Counted from the first letter of the stretch, positions 30,225-40,000 are shown. The stretch is DNA of 64,000 bases from Legionella qingyii (GCF_003184185.1 NZ_QHJG01000008.1:1-64000), one strand, 5' to 3'. Notes: a model not told the origin generated them from the letters alone. Made by a program: numbers and translations.

Positions 30225-31250
30225 TTAAAACAAATCTTCCTGCGTTAATCCCATTTTTTCCAATAAGCCACGCAATGTTTTTAATGCTTCAACTTGGATT
30301 TGACGTACACGCTCTCGTGTCAAATCAATTTCTTTGCCAACATCCTCAAGCGTGGCTTTTTCAAAACCTCTTAAACCAAATCTTCTTGCAATAACTTGTT
30401 GTTGATTCTCAGTCAACTTATCCAATAAAGATTCTATATGTAAACGTAAATTTTCATTAGTTAAGAGCTCTGCAGGATTCACGCTGTTTTCATCAGCAAT
30501 AGTATCCAATAATGATTTATTCTCATCAAAGCCAATTGGTGTATCAACAGAAGTTACTTTATCATTCAAACCCAGTAACTTTTGTACATCTTCTAATGGT
30601 TTATCAACCATTTCAGCAATTTCTTCAGGTGAAGGCTCATGATCTAGTTTTTGCGTGAGTTGTCTTGCGGCTCTAAGGTACACATTCAACTCTTTAACCA
30701 CGTGTATCGGTAAACGAATTGTCCGCGTTTGATTCATAATCGCACGCTCAATCGTTTGTCTAATCCACCATGTAGCATAGGTTGAAAATCGAAAACCTCG
30801 TTTAGGATCAAATTTTTCGACCGATTTCATTAGGCCTAAATTTCCTTCTTCGATTAAATCAAGAAGAGGTAAACCGCGATTAAGATAACGACGTGAAATT
30901 TTAACTACAAGCCGTAAATTGGATTCGATCATCTTTTTACGAGCCGCAACGTCTCCTTTTAAAGCAAGAGTTGCATAATGCACTTCCTCTTCAGCACTAA
31001 GCAGAGGAGAAAATCCAATTTCCCCCAAATAAAGCTGGGTCGCATCCATCATCTTTTGTGCATTTTTACCACGAAATGAAGGAAACGCATTATCATCCGA
31101 AAAATCAGGAAATTCAGAACCCTCATCTTCTGCATCTTTTTCAAGAAGCGAATCAATGTCCTCCTCTATTAAGAGCGATTCATCGTCTGGTTCAGACCAA
31201 TCTTCATCCTTAAGTTCCGGTTCTTTAATTGACTCATCGTCTTCGTGCAT
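30225..31250 (-). CDS. rpoS: RNA polymerase sigma factor RpoS
   Basis: Stationary-phase sigma-38. Acidic N-terminus (residues 1-50), region 1.2 ([20 protein letters not shown]), region 2 with [20 protein letters not shown] and [16 protein letters not shown], region 3, and region 4 with [19 protein letters not shown]. 341 aa. In Legionella RpoS is required for intracellular multiplication and transmissive traits. Downstream of nlpD as in most gammaproteobacteria, where a main rpoS promoter lies within nlpD. The 241-bp leader holds a long palindrome (listed separately). Confidence 0.97.
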   Translation of the reverse strand: MHEDDESIKEPELKDEDWSEPDDESLLIEEDIDSLLEKDAEDEGSEFPDFSDDNAFPSFRGKNAQKMMDATQLYLGEIGFSPLLSAEEEVHYATLALKGDVAARKKMIESNLRLVVKISRRYLNRGLPLLDLIEEGNLGLMKSVEKFDPKRGFRFSTYATWWIRQTIERAIMNQTRTIRLPIHVVKELNVYLRAARQLTQKLDHEPSPEEIAEMVDKPLEDVQKLLGLNDKVTSVDTPIGFDENKSLLDTIADENSVNPAELLTNENLRLHIESLLDKLTENQQQVIARRFGLRGFEKATLEDVGKEIDLTRERVRQIQVEALKTLRGLLEKMGLTQEDLF

Positions 31251-31296
31251 TATTTTTCACCTATAGTGTTATAGCCTGTCTTCATTTCTACTATCT

Positions 31297-31387
31297 TGAG
31301 CCAAACTGACCTGATTTTCTACGTTTCGATGCTCACATACTACGTGTGCTGCGCTTCGGTACTCGAAAATCAATCCAGTTTGGCTCA
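31297..31387. repeat. Long palindromic element in the nlpD-rpoS intergenic region
   Basis: TTGAGCCAAACTGACCTGAT (31297-31316) is complementary to the arm at about 31368-31387 ending CCAGTTTGGCTCAA with a few mismatches. Weaker pairing continues outward to about 31270 and 31415. The interior contains CTGCGCTTCGGTACTCGAAAA. It lies 47 bp ahead of the rpoS ATG and would be transcribed in the rpoS leader as a strong stem-loop. It looks like a small mobile palindromic repeat rather than a conserved riboregulator. Confidence 0.75.
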
Positions 31388-31491
31388 AGCTAGCGAAATG
31401 CATACAGACTCTAGTCATGTTGCGAAATTTATTTCATAACTACATTATACTTCATAAAAACATTATTGTTGCTATAACTATAAGTAATCTG

Positions 31492-32244
31492 TCAACCTTT
31501 TTGTAGATAATTCAAAGGATTGACTGGTACACCTGACCTTCTGATTTCAAAATGAACACCTGTATATTTGCGATCTATAACACCCGCAATTGCAATCGTT
31601 TGACCGGCCTTCACATGTTGTCCTTCGGAAACCATAATTCGTGCGTTATATCCATAAGCAGTTAAATATCCCTGATTATGTTTAATAATAATCAAGTTAC
31701 CATAACCTGCTAATCCACTTCCAGCATAAGCGACCACACCACTTGCTGCAGCAATCACTCGCTCACCCTTTTTACATGCAATATTTATGCCTTTTTTACC
31801 TTGTTCAGGAACAAATGATGTAACAACATGCCCACTTACAGGCCACATCCATCCCGAAGCAGAGCGAGCAAATCGATTTGCTGGTGAGTAAATTACAGTG
31901 GGTCTTGCTTGGGTTTTTGGTGCAACATAATAATTTCGTTTTATGACGGGTCGACGTGCTGTTTGTCTATGTCTTGGAGTAATGCCTCGCAAATTGATAA
32001 CCTGCCCTACTCTCAAAGAATAAGGTGGATTAATACGATTCAAGCGAGCCAGTGTTTGATAATCAGTATCATAACGAAATGCAATGGAAAAAAGGGTGTC
32101 TCCGCGTTTTACAACATACACTTTTTGATGGCGCCAATAAGGATTCCATCTGGATTCCATAACAGGAGCTAAGTTATTTCCGCACCCTACTAAAGTCATT
32201 ATGAGGAAAAGACATAAAAATCTTTTGCAAAATGTGACTATCAT
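31492..32244 (-). CDS. nlpD: NlpD-type LysM/M23 lipoprotein, amidase activator
   Basis: Outer-membrane lipoprotein that activates AmiC-type amidases at the septum. Lipobox LVGC at about residue 21, LysM domain VYVVKRGDTLFSIAFRYDTD (about 43-86) and C-terminal LytM/M23 domain (about 132-247). The zinc motif HxxxD is replaced by GKKGINIA and YxHx by AYGYN, so the domain is catalytically dead, as known for NlpD. 250 aa. Between surE (22 bp) and rpoS. Confidence 0.93.
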   Translation of the reverse strand: MIVTFCKRFLCLFLIMTLVGCGNNLAPVMESRWNPYWRHQKVYVVKRGDTLFSIAFRYDTDYQTLARLNRINPPYSLRVGQVINLRGITPRHRQTARRPVIKRNYYVAPKTQARPTVIYSPANRFARSASGWMWPVSGHVVTSFVPEQGKKGINIACKKGERVIAAASGVVAYAGSGLAGYGNLIIIKHNQGYLTAYGYNARIMVSEGQHVKAGQTIAIAGVIDRKYTGVHFEIRRSGVPVNPLNYLQKG

Positions 32245-32266
32245 TTATTACCTCAAGCAAATTGTT

Positions 32267-33022
32267 TTATTGAATGTGGATCCCATCAAGCCAGTTGGCC
32301 AATTGATCGAACATTTTGTAATTCGTCATATCCAAATGAAGTGGTGTAATTGAAACATACCCTTCGCTTATCGCATTAAAATCTGTTCCAGGACCAGCAT
32401 CAGCCTCTGCTCCAGGCAAACCGATCCAATAGATGGGCCGTCCTCTAGGATCCTGATCTTTTACTACAGGCTCAGCACCATGTCTTGTTCCCAAACGGGT
32501 TACTTGCATCCCCTTAATTTGATCCAAAGGAAGATTAGGTACATTAACATTTAAAATAGTTTGGGAAGGCAGGCGATGTATACTTAATTGCATCACCAAT
32601 TGTTTCGCAATCGATGCGGCTGTATCATAATGCTGAATATTATCTCCAACCATAGAAATCGCAAGAGCAGGCAACCCTAAATAACGACCCTCCATTGCAG
32701 CAGCGACAGTCCCTGAATAAAGAATATCGTCTCCTAAGTTTGCACCTTCATTAATTCCGGAAACAACCATATCAAATTCAGTATCTAAAAAACCGGTTAC
32801 AGCCAAGTGCACACAATCAGTTGGGGTACCTTCAACACTATAATAGCCATTATCCAATTTTTTGACTTTTATGGGACGTGATAAAGTCAAAGAATTACTT
32901 GCTCCGCTTCTGTTTCTATCCGGGGCAACTACGTCAATATCGACAAAAGTAGACAGCTCGTTTGCCAGTCTATTAATTCCAGGTGCAAAAACACCGTCAT
33001 CATTACTTATTAATACTCTCAT
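32267..33022 (-). CDS. surE: 5'/3'-nucleotidase SurE
   Basis: Metal-dependent nucleoside monophosphate phosphatase associated with stationary-phase survival. [12 protein letters not shown] carries the DD metal ligands; the [11 protein letters not shown] loop and [25 protein letters not shown] are signature segments. 251 aa. pcm, often between surE and nlpD, is absent here. Ends 22 bp before nlpD; its start is 4 bp after the stop of the lipoprotein gene upstream. Confidence 0.96.
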   Translation of the reverse strand: MRVLISNDDGVFAPGINRLANELSTFVDIDVVAPDRNRSGASNSLTLSRPIKVKKLDNGYYSVEGTPTDCVHLAVTGFLDTEFDMVVSGINEGANLGDDILYSGTVAAAMEGRYLGLPALAISMVGDNIQHYDTAASIAKQLVMQLSIHRLPSQTILNVNVPNLPLDQIKGMQVTRLGTRHGAEPVVKDQDPRGRPIYWIGLPGAEADAGPGTDFNAISEGYVSITPLHLDMTNYKMFDQLANWLDGIHIQ

Positions 33023-33025
33023 TTT

Positions 33026-33412
33026 TTAACTCATAGGTGATTCAAACCATCTAACCACAGCTAAATGATCAGCTAAGTCACTTATGTTTTGAGTTAAATT
33101 GGCTTGTAAATTTGCATTATTTTTCTCAGCTTTTAATTGCGCTTGATCTTTAGCAATCATCTCTTGCAACGCCATGATTTTTTTTCCAAAGCCTTGGGGA
33201 CTGAGTTGTAATTGATATGCCAGTTTATTCATACGATTGGCAAGAGCTTCCAATTGCTCACAGCTCATACCCTGCGGTTGTTTTTCAGGACAAGATTTTA
33301 TCGCTTGTTGTAATTCATTGGGATGTGATTTGTAATAATGTTCATTTTTCGCTGAGCAAGATGCTAATCCTAAAATGACAAATAGCGCTACCAAACATTT
33401 ATTCATACTCAA
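33026..33412 (-). CDS. Small hypothetical lipoprotein
   Basis: 128 aa with a lipoprotein signal (ALFVILGLASC, Cys about 19). The mature part is helical, with two more Cys (CPEKQPQGMSC) that could pair, and a coiled-coil-like segment (KIMALQEMIAKDQAQLKAEK). I know no function. AGGTTGAG precedes the ATG. It is the first gene of a likely operon with surE-nlpD-rpoS (3-bp gap to surE). Confidence 0.75.
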   Translation of the reverse strand: MSMNKCLVALFVILGLASCSAKNEHYYKSHPNELQQAIKSCPEKQPQGMSCEQLEALANRMNKLAYQLQLSPQGFGKKIMALQEMIAKDQAQLKAEKNNANLQANLTQNISDLADHLAVVRWFESPMS

Positions 33413-33480
33413 CCTATTGTAAACTACAAAAAACCGATATTATCATTACACAACTGCTAACGCCATCTTATGAGATAACC

Positions 33481-35199
33481 ATGCTTGATTTTAAATTGCT
33501 ACGTGAGCCACAAACTGGAGAACAATATATTGAAACTTCTCTTTGTGGCAAACCCCTTCTTACCACCCCTCAGTTGAACAAAGGAACGGCGTTCACAAAT
33601 GAAGAAAGAAAAGAGTTTGGCCTATTAGGCAAGCTACCCCATCGAGTTGAAACTTTGGATGAACAAGTCAAACGAGCTTATTTGCAATATTCCAGTTATA
33701 CAACACGATTACAACAAAATATTTATTTAAATAATTTGCACGATAAAAATCAGATCTTATTCTATAAATTAATCAATCGTCATTTAGGTGAAATGTTACC
33801 TACAATATATACCCCTATTGTTGGAACTGCGGTAAAACGATTCAGTCATGAGTATAGACAACCTCGCGGTTTATATATTTCGCATTCTGATAAGAATCAA
33901 ATAGAAGAAATATTAAAAAATCGTTCTAATCCAGAAATTGATGTGATTGTCGTTACCGATGGAGAAGGAGTCTTGGGTATTGGTGATCAAGGGATCGGAG
34001 GAATGGATATTCCCGTTGCCAAACTAATGGTCTACTGTTTATGCGGCGGCATTGAGCCGACTCGCACCTTACCGATATTTCTTGATGTAGGCACAAACAA
34101 TCAGGATCTGCTCAATGATCCTATGTACCTAGGTTGTCGTCATCCTCGCATCAACCCGGCAGCATATGATGAATTTATCTCCACTTTTGTTCATGAGATT
34201 CACAAACAGTTTCCCAATGCTTTTTTACACTGGGAAGATTTTGGTCGAGGTAATGCACGACGCATTTTGGAAAAATTTCAAGATCAATTGTGTACCTTCA
34301 ATGATGACATTCAAGGTACCGGTGCCGTCACATTAGCTGCCTTATTAGCGGCCTGTGATGTAACGGGTTCAAAACTGCATGAACAACGTATTGTTGTTTT
34401 TGGTGCAGGATCAGCCGGAACTGGTATTAGCGATCAAATTATCGACGCGATGGTACGTGAAGGAATTAGTCCAGAAGAAGCATATCAACGATTTTGGTTA
34501 ATCGATCGACAAGGACTGTTGCTCAACACCGATCCCGATCTTACTGAAGCACAAAAGTGCTATGCACGAGATCCTAAAGAAATAAATAAATGGGCCATCA
34601 ATGAAAAACAGCATCCCTCACTTACTGATACTGTTAGACATGTAAAACCCACAGTCCTTATAGGTTGTTCTGCGCAACCAGGAGCTTTCTCACAAGACAT
34701 CATTGAAACCATGTCAGTTAATTGCGAACGTCCCATTATTTTCCCCTTGTCTAATCCAGATGAGAAATGCGAAGCAAAACCAGCAGATATATTAACCTGG
34801 AGTCAAGGTAGAGCGTTAATTGCTACAGGTACAGCATTCCCTGAGGTTGAATACCATAATCGAATGGTACAAATTGCTCAATGCAATAATGCATTAGTTT
34901 TTCCTGGCATAGGACTAGGAGTCCTCGCGGTTAACGCAACAAAACTAACAAAAGAAATGATCCTGGCTGCAGCTCATGCTTTATGCAAGTTTGCACCAAG
35001 TAAAAAAGAAAGTTACTTACCTTTATTACCCTCTTTGGATAATGCACAAACCGTCGCCAAAGAAATTGCGGTTGCCATAGCACGCTGCGCTATCGATTCA
35101 GGGCTCGCGCAAAAAAATAATGATGCTGATTTAGAAAAACTAATAGAGGACATGTTTTGGGAACCAAGATATTTGCCATTTAAATATAAAAAAGGATGA
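33481..35199 (+). CDS. maeA: NAD-dependent malic enzyme
   Basis: Oxidatively decarboxylates malate to pyruvate. 572 aa with YTPIVGTAVKRFSHEYRQPRGLY, the metal and catalytic region VTDGEGVLGIGDQGIGGM, and ENDTQGT-like block FNDDIQGTGAVTLAALLA followed by the NAD fold VFGAGSAGTGI. The N-terminal and C-terminal layout matches the large SfcA/MaeA class. Divergent from the lipoprotein gene. It would feed pyruvate from amino-acid-derived C4 acids, fitting Legionella's amino-acid diet (inference). Confidence 0.95.
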   Translation: MLDFKLLREPQTGEQYIETSLCGKPLLTTPQLNKGTAFTNEERKEFGLLGKLPHRVETLDEQVKRAYLQYSSYTTRLQQNIYLNNLHDKNQILFYKLINRHLGEMLPTIYTPIVGTAVKRFSHEYRQPRGLYISHSDKNQIEEILKNRSNPEIDVIVVTDGEGVLGIGDQGIGGMDIPVAKLMVYCLCGGIEPTRTLPIFLDVGTNNQDLLNDPMYLGCRHPRINPAAYDEFISTFVHEIHKQFPNAFLHWEDFGRGNARRILEKFQDQLCTFNDDIQGTGAVTLAALLAACDVTGSKLHEQRIVVFGAGSAGTGISDQIIDAMVREGISPEEAYQRFWLIDRQGLLLNTDPDLTEAQKCYARDPKEINKWAINEKQHPSLTDTVRHVKPTVLIGCSAQPGAFSQDIIETMSVNCERPIIFPLSNPDEKCEAKPADILTWSQGRALIATGTAFPEVEYHNRMVQIAQCNNALVFPGIGLGVLAVNATKLTKEMILAAAHALCKFAPSKKESYLPLLPSLDNAQTVAKEIAVAIARCAIDSGLAQKNNDADLEKLIEDMFWEPRYLPFKYKKG

Positions 35200-35205
35200 T
35201 AATCA

Positions 35206-35340
35206 GTAGCCTGGGCCAGCGCAGCGAAACCCGGGCTTTCTAGGGTCTGTTGACAATTGCTTCATTAGCCTATATTCCGCACATTATGCGCGGAATATAG
35301 TAAATCCTGCATTAAAAATAAACTTCTTATCCCAGGCTAC
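35206..35340. repeat. Composite REP-like element after maeA
   Basis: Outer arms GTAGCCTGGG (35206-35215) and CCCAGGCTAC (35331-35340) are perfect complements. Inside lies a second perfect palindrome, CTATATTCCGC (35270-35280) / GCGGAATATAG (35290-35300), preceded by GGGTCTGTTGACAATT. It looks like one repeat inserted in another, between the convergent maeA and chagasin-like genes. Confidence 0.7.
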
Positions 35341-35347
35341 ACCACAA

Positions 35348-35728
35348 TTATTTCCCATCAGTGTTTACAAAATTTACTGTAATACTTTTCAAAGTTGCAG
35401 TATCAGGCTCCCAAGATCGAGCATATTTAAGTACAATTACCGTACTTTCGGGATAGTTTTTCCCCTTCTGTCTCGCAAAGGTGAAATGCATTTGCCCGCC
35501 AGCGCCAATAAGATTAGTTTTTGGTCTTTCATAAGTACTACTACGGAGTGTCAATAAATCTTTATCGAAGCGTACAATCGACCATTGAAATCCTGTAGTT
35601 GGATTTGCAGGTAACGTTACAACAAAACTTGGATCATTAACATTAACATTAACATTCATGGATAAATTATTATTTGCATGGATTATCGTTGAAAAGCCAA
35701 GAAGCAATAAACTTAGTACGGATTTCAT
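35348..35728 (-). CDS. Chagasin-like cysteine protease inhibitor (family I42)
   Basis: 126 aa with signal peptide. The three inhibitory loops of the I42 family are visible: NPTTGFQW (L4), GAGGQMHFTF (L2 region) and YARSWEPD (L6). Family members block papain-like cysteine proteases and were first described in Trypanosoma. An exported inhibitor could protect the bacterium from host or its own cysteine proteases. AAAGGAG precedes the ATG at good distance. Monocistronic. Confidence 0.88.
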   Translation of the reverse strand: MKSVLSLLLLGFSTIIHANNNLSMNVNVNVNDPSFVVTLPANPTTGFQWSIVRFDKDLLTLRSSTYERPKTNLIGAGGQMHFTFARQKGKNYPESTVIVLKYARSWEPDTATLKSITVNFVNTDGK

Positions 35729-35936
35729 TAACCAACTCCTTTTGTATATTCTACAATCAGTTTAGTCTATTTCGTCGGTTTCTGTTACGTTATTCACTTC
35801 ATTCAACCCAAAAGCTTCTCAAAACATAACTCACTAAAATAATCCACATTGTAAATGCTCTAAATGAAAGTTAACTATTTGACTCTATTAATTAAATTGG
35901 ATAATCTGCACAAAGCTCAATCACCGTGAGGATTTT

Positions 35937-36446
35937 ATGTTAAATTTAATTGGCTGGGATGAAATTAGTGAAATACTCGATTTAAAAAATGAAGAAGGAG
36001 ATGAAAACTATCTTTCGGGAATCATTGAGCGAACGATGAGCAAATATCGAGAGCGCCCCGGTTTTTTTACTCCATACCGAGATGGCCAGGAGTTTGCAGG
36101 CGAATTGTTGGCGCCAATCTGGTATCCTTTAATATCTACACTTGGTACGGCTTTTATGGCAATTACTGCAGTTGTTGCTGCGTGTTACTTCGTAGGATTC
36201 ATGTTACTCGGTCTTTTATCGATTGTAATGATGAATGCAGAATATCGTAATATAGCATTAGAGGGAGCCACAAACAGTCTTGCACTAACGGGTTTAACGC
36301 TTCTTGGAACTGCAGCAGGTCTGTTGTTGACTCTTCTCAGCATTCCACACAGCATTATCTCACCTTGTACTCGTTTCAGTGCCACCGCTATTTCAGCAAC
36401 AACTGGTGGCTGTGATGACAATTATCAATTTAGCAATTCATTTTAA
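35937..36446 (+). CDS. Hypothetical membrane protein, 169 aa
   Basis: A soluble N-terminal part of about 55 residues, then two or three membrane segments (about 62-98 and 108-135) and a short tail with Cys residues (SPCTRFSATAISATTGGCDD). I do not recognise the family; comparable short orphan membrane proteins are frequent in Legionella. GTGAGGATTTT before the ATG is a usable ribosome binding site. Stands alone; a degenerate repeat follows. Confidence 0.55.
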   Translation: MLNLIGWDEISEILDLKNEEGDENYLSGIIERTMSKYRERPGFFTPYRDGQEFAGELLAPIWYPLISTLGTAFMAITAVVAACYFVGFMLLGLLSIVMMNAEYRNIALEGATNSLALTGLTLLGTAAGLLLTLLSIPHSIISPCTRFSATAISATTGGCDDNYQFSNSF

Positions 36447-36465
36447 GCTATATGGCGGAACCCAA

Positions 36466-36521
36466 GAAAGTAATATAATCGATGCCGCGCTCTGATACGC
36501 TTCACTCAGGCTCCAAAACAT
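36466..36521. repeat. Degenerate REP-like sequence
   Basis: GCGGAACCCAAGAAAG opposite CGCTTCACTCAGGCTCC preserves the dispersed repeat core (GAAGCG...CCTGGG) with many mismatches. It lies between the small membrane protein gene and the ETF oxidoreductase gene. Confidence 0.4.
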
Positions 36522-36600
36522 AATTTTCAATATAAATCTTGATATTAGCGCCTGGAAAAGCGATTATTTTATCTTTTTATAATCACAGTTAGGAGCGCGT

Positions 36601-38229
36601 GTGGAACACGAGACCATGGAATTTGATGTAATCATCGTCGGTGCTGGACCGGCGGGGTTATCTGCCGCGATTAAATTGAAGCAGCTGGCTTTGGCTGCAA
36701 AAAAAGAATTATCTGTTTGTATCTTAGAAAAAGGAGCTCAAGTTGGTGCTCATATTCTTTCTGGAGCGGTTCTGGAGCCGAAAAGCCTTAAAGAACTACT
36801 CCCTGATACCTGGCAAGATGCGCCTCTTGATACTGCGGTAACTGAAGATTTATTCTATTTTTTAACTCAAAAAAATTTCTATAAACTTCCCACCCCCAAA
36901 CCCATGCATAATAAAGGTAATTATATTATTAGTCTGGGCGAGCTTTGCATGTTTCTTGCCCAACAAGCAGAATCTCTGGGTTGCGAAATTTATCCTGGCT
37001 TTGCTGCAGTTAAGGCCCTTTATAACGATAAAAATCAAGTTATTGGCGTTGCAACCGGGAATGTAGGCCTCGATAAAAATAAAGAGAAAACGAACAACTA
37101 TCAACCTGGAATGCATTTACTTGCTAAGCAGACATTGCTTGCTGAAGGGTGTCGTGGACAACTTAGCCAAAGCCTGATGGTACGCTATCACCTCAGGGAT
37201 AAAGCAAATCCGCAAACTTATGGATTGGGGATAAAGGAAATATGGCAGATCAAAGAAGAACATCATAAACCCGGACAAGTAATTCATACTGTGGGATGGC
37301 CCATGGATTTCGCAACCTACGGCGGTTCATTTATATATCATTTATCTAAACAACGTGTTGCCATTGGTTTTGTAGTTGGTTTGGATTATAAAAATCCCTG
37401 GTTAAATCCTTTTGCAGAGTTTCAACGTTTCAAAACGCACCCATTAGTTCAACCTGTTTTAACGGGAGGCGAACGAATCAGTTATGGTGCACGTGCGCTT
37501 AATGAAGGTGGGTGGCAATCTTTACCAAAGCTTACATTTCCAGGTGGCGCTTTAATTGGTGATGCCGCAGGCTTCCTTAATGTCCCTAAAATCAAAGGAA
37601 TACATACAGCAATGCAATCGGGTATGCTTGCAGCAGAAGCATGCTTTGAGGCGCTACAACAAGAAAGCGAAGCCCAATTTGAATTAACTAGTTATCCGGA
37701 AAAAGTCAAAAAATCCTGGCTAGAAAAGGAACTCTACGCTGTTCGCAATATAAGACCAGGATTTAAATACGGTTTAATTCCAGGCTTGCTCAATGCGGCT
37801 TTTGAAACATACATTACACGTGGATACTCCCCATGGACACTGTCAAATCATGCGGATCACAATGCATTGCTTCCGGCCAATGAAGCAAAGAAAATAGATT
37901 ATCCCAAACCCGATGGCGTGCTTACTTTTGACAGGCTGTCATCTGTCTTTTTGTCAAATACCTATCATGAAGAAAATCAACCCTGCCATCTCGTATTGAA
38001 AAAACCTCAATCGGCAATAGATATTAATTTAAAAACCTATGCATTCCCTGAAGGTCGATATTGTCCTGCAGGGGTCTATGAAATTATTGAAGAAGAACAT
38101 GGCCCCAAATTACAAATTAATGCTCAAAACTGCATTCATTGTAAAACTTGTGATATCAAAGACCCTCGACAAAATATTGTTTGGCATGCCCCAGAAGGTG
38201 GCGGTGGACCAAATTATTCCGGGATGTAA
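36601..38229 (+). CDS. Electron transfer flavoprotein-ubiquinone oxidoreductase
   Basis: Passes electrons from ETF (fatty-acid and amino-acid oxidation) to the quinone pool at the inner membrane. FAD fold VIIVGAGPAGLSAAIKLK (about 10-27), central GWPMDFATYGGSFIYHL, and the C-terminal 4Fe-4S cluster Cys in NCIHCKTCDIKDPRQNI plus GGGGPNYSGM end. 542 aa matches bacterial and mitochondrial enzymes. GTG start is supported by AGGAG at 36591-36595; the in-frame ATG at 36616 is too far. ETF subunit genes are not in this window. Confidence 0.96.
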   Translation: MEHETMEFDVIIVGAGPAGLSAAIKLKQLALAAKKELSVCILEKGAQVGAHILSGAVLEPKSLKELLPDTWQDAPLDTAVTEDLFYFLTQKNFYKLPTPKPMHNKGNYIISLGELCMFLAQQAESLGCEIYPGFAAVKALYNDKNQVIGVATGNVGLDKNKEKTNNYQPGMHLLAKQTLLAEGCRGQLSQSLMVRYHLRDKANPQTYGLGIKEIWQIKEEHHKPGQVIHTVGWPMDFATYGGSFIYHLSKQRVAIGFVVGLDYKNPWLNPFAEFQRFKTHPLVQPVLTGGERISYGARALNEGGWQSLPKLTFPGGALIGDAAGFLNVPKIKGIHTAMQSGMLAAEACFEALQQESEAQFELTSYPEKVKKSWLEKELYAVRNIRPGFKYGLIPGLLNAAFETYITRGYSPWTLSNHADHNALLPANEAKKIDYPKPDGVLTFDRLSSVFLSNTYHEENQPCHLVLKKPQSAIDINLKTYAFPEGRYCPAGVYEIIEEEHGPKLQINAQNCIHCKTCDIKDPRQNIVWHAPEGGGGPNYSGM

Positions 38230-38398
38230 CAACCGAAGCAGGTTGTGTTTACAACTCAACCTGCTTTACTCATTTTTTGAGCATTCTTTCAAAAAAATGC
38301 CATTTTATTAGTGTTTTTTTAATCATTCTCTATCATAATTCGCCCTCGAAAAAGCCTCAGGCTATTTATTGACAATGAAATCACATTAAAGGGTACCT

Positions 38399-39904
38399 AT
38401 GTCCAGATTAACAAAAATACATAAAAAAGTGCTTGCCAATTTTAATGATTATGTATCAGACACAAATCAATTCCAGTTATTAGCTGAAAATATTAAGCTG
38501 TTTGAACAAATACCAGCTCGCTATTTGAAAAAACTCTATAATAATATGTCTGCCTTTGATTATGCAAAAAATAACGACGCTCTATTAGTTATTGCCTATA
38601 GCTATATCCATTACTCTTATGAAAATAAAGAAAATACAACTCTGGAAAACTCGCTTATTATGTTAGACAAAGCGAATGATTGTTTTCAGAAAATTATTCA
38701 TTCGCATACATTACTCCATCCTTCTCATTTGAATGAAATACACTCAGGACACATACTGAAAGCCAACTTTCAGTTGCATAAAATTAAATTACTTAAGGCT
38801 GAAATGCGGCTTTTTTATATTGAAAAAGAAGAAAAGAATAATATGCCAAATGCAGCTTTAATAAGAAAAGAACTAACAAATATTATTGATGAATACACTA
38901 ATTTTAAAGGAATATTAGAGAGTAAATATAAAGATAGGACTCTTAGAGCTCAACTCTCAATAAATAACAACCTCTTGGATTCTATTGAAACGGGACTTGA
39001 ACTGGCAAATGATTTATTAAAAAAATTACCACAACAAGCCCCCAAACGTCGTTTCTCTGAAACTATTTCGGAAAGTAACTCTGCTGAGCAGAAAAGTACT
39101 CAAGATACGCCGAAAAGAAAAAAAATGAAGCGCGCCGAAGTAAACAATAGTACATCAACACAAGTAAGTTCAACACAATCACAACAAATAAATTTAGATA
39201 ATGGAAACTCCAGGTCTGAGTGGGATGACTTGGCGGCGTTAACCGCTGTTGTGGCTGATACAGGCCCGATGGAAGTTCATAAGCCGCATGAGATAATTTT
39301 TCCATACATGCCTCAACCTTCTCTGCCTCGATTTGTAGAAGACAGTAAAACCTTTCTGAACAAGTTTCAAGAATGGTCTAAAGTATATTTTGCTCTTCAT
39401 AGCAATTATTCAAAACAGCAAATAAATGACAAATCTCTCGAGAAAATCGCTCACTCATTATTGTTAGCCGCCGTAGGATTAAAAAAAGAAAGCGCTATAT
39501 TTAAGGATGAACAATTCAATCCCGTAGCTCAAGTCGCGGTGCAGTTCCTTTTATTTATTTGTGGAATAGGAACACAATCAGAGCTTGAAGCATTAAAAAA
39601 ACAAAGCTTATTAGCAAATACTTACTCTCCTCTTTTGAAACCGTTTATTCGTTCATTTCTTCATGTTCCACCGGAAAAATTCATTAGCCACTTAAGAATG
39701 CAATTTGCTTCTGAAGCGCCTTCTAATATTTCATTTCGAGGCTTAGAAATCCATGAAATAGTCGAAAAATTATTTAAACATTTTGAAACAGTATTACCGG
39801 CTGATGATTATGAAAAAGTAACAGAATTCTTTGTTGATGGTCTAGTACAAGCGCATGACAAGCTAGTTGAGCAAAATGCTGCTGAATTTCATTTCACAGT
39901 ATAG
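38399..39904 (+). CDS. Hypothetical protein with NLS-like motif, candidate Dot/Icm effector
   Basis: 501 aa, soluble, no signal peptide. Residues 1-210 are helical. A polar, Ser/Thr/Gln-rich linker (about 211-275) carries a basic cluster PKRKKMKR (238-245), which looks like a monopartite nuclear localisation signal, preceded by PKRR at 215-218. The C-terminal domain (about 295-500) is again helical, ending EQNAAEFHFTV with acidic residues nearby. No enzyme motif recognised. AAAGGG precedes the ATG. Size, isolation and layout fit a translocated effector, but this is inference. Confidence 0.65.
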   Translation: MSRLTKIHKKVLANFNDYVSDTNQFQLLAENIKLFEQIPARYLKKLYNNMSAFDYAKNNDALLVIAYSYIHYSYENKENTTLENSLIMLDKANDCFQKIIHSHTLLHPSHLNEIHSGHILKANFQLHKIKLLKAEMRLFYIEKEEKNNMPNAALIRKELTNIIDEYTNFKGILESKYKDRTLRAQLSINNNLLDSIETGLELANDLLKKLPQQAPKRRFSETISESNSAEQKSTQDTPKRKKMKRAEVNNSTSTQVSSTQSQQINLDNGNSRSEWDDLAALTAVVADTGPMEVHKPHEIIFPYMPQPSLPRFVEDSKTFLNKFQEWSKVYFALHSNYSKQQINDKSLEKIAHSLLLAAVGLKKESAIFKDEQFNPVAQVAVQFLLFICGIGTQSELEALKKQSLLANTYSPLLKPFIRSFLHVPPEKFISHLRMQFASEAPSNISFRGLEIHEIVEKLFKHFETVLPADDYEKVTEFFVDGLVQAHDKLVEQNAAEFHFTV

Positions 39905-39922
39905 CTATATCAACTAATTCCT

Positions 39923-40000
39923 GAAGTTGGTGAAACGAAGTGGACATTTACTCATCTGGTTAAGTTCACTTAGCGCACTTCGTTTCACCCACATAACTTC
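39923..40000. repeat. REP-like palindrome between two orphan genes
   Basis: GAAGTTGGTGAAACGAAGTG (39923-39942) pairs with CACTTCGTTTCACCCACATA onward (39976-40000). It is well conserved and lies between convergent stops, so it probably forms a shared 3' hairpin. Confidence 0.75.
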
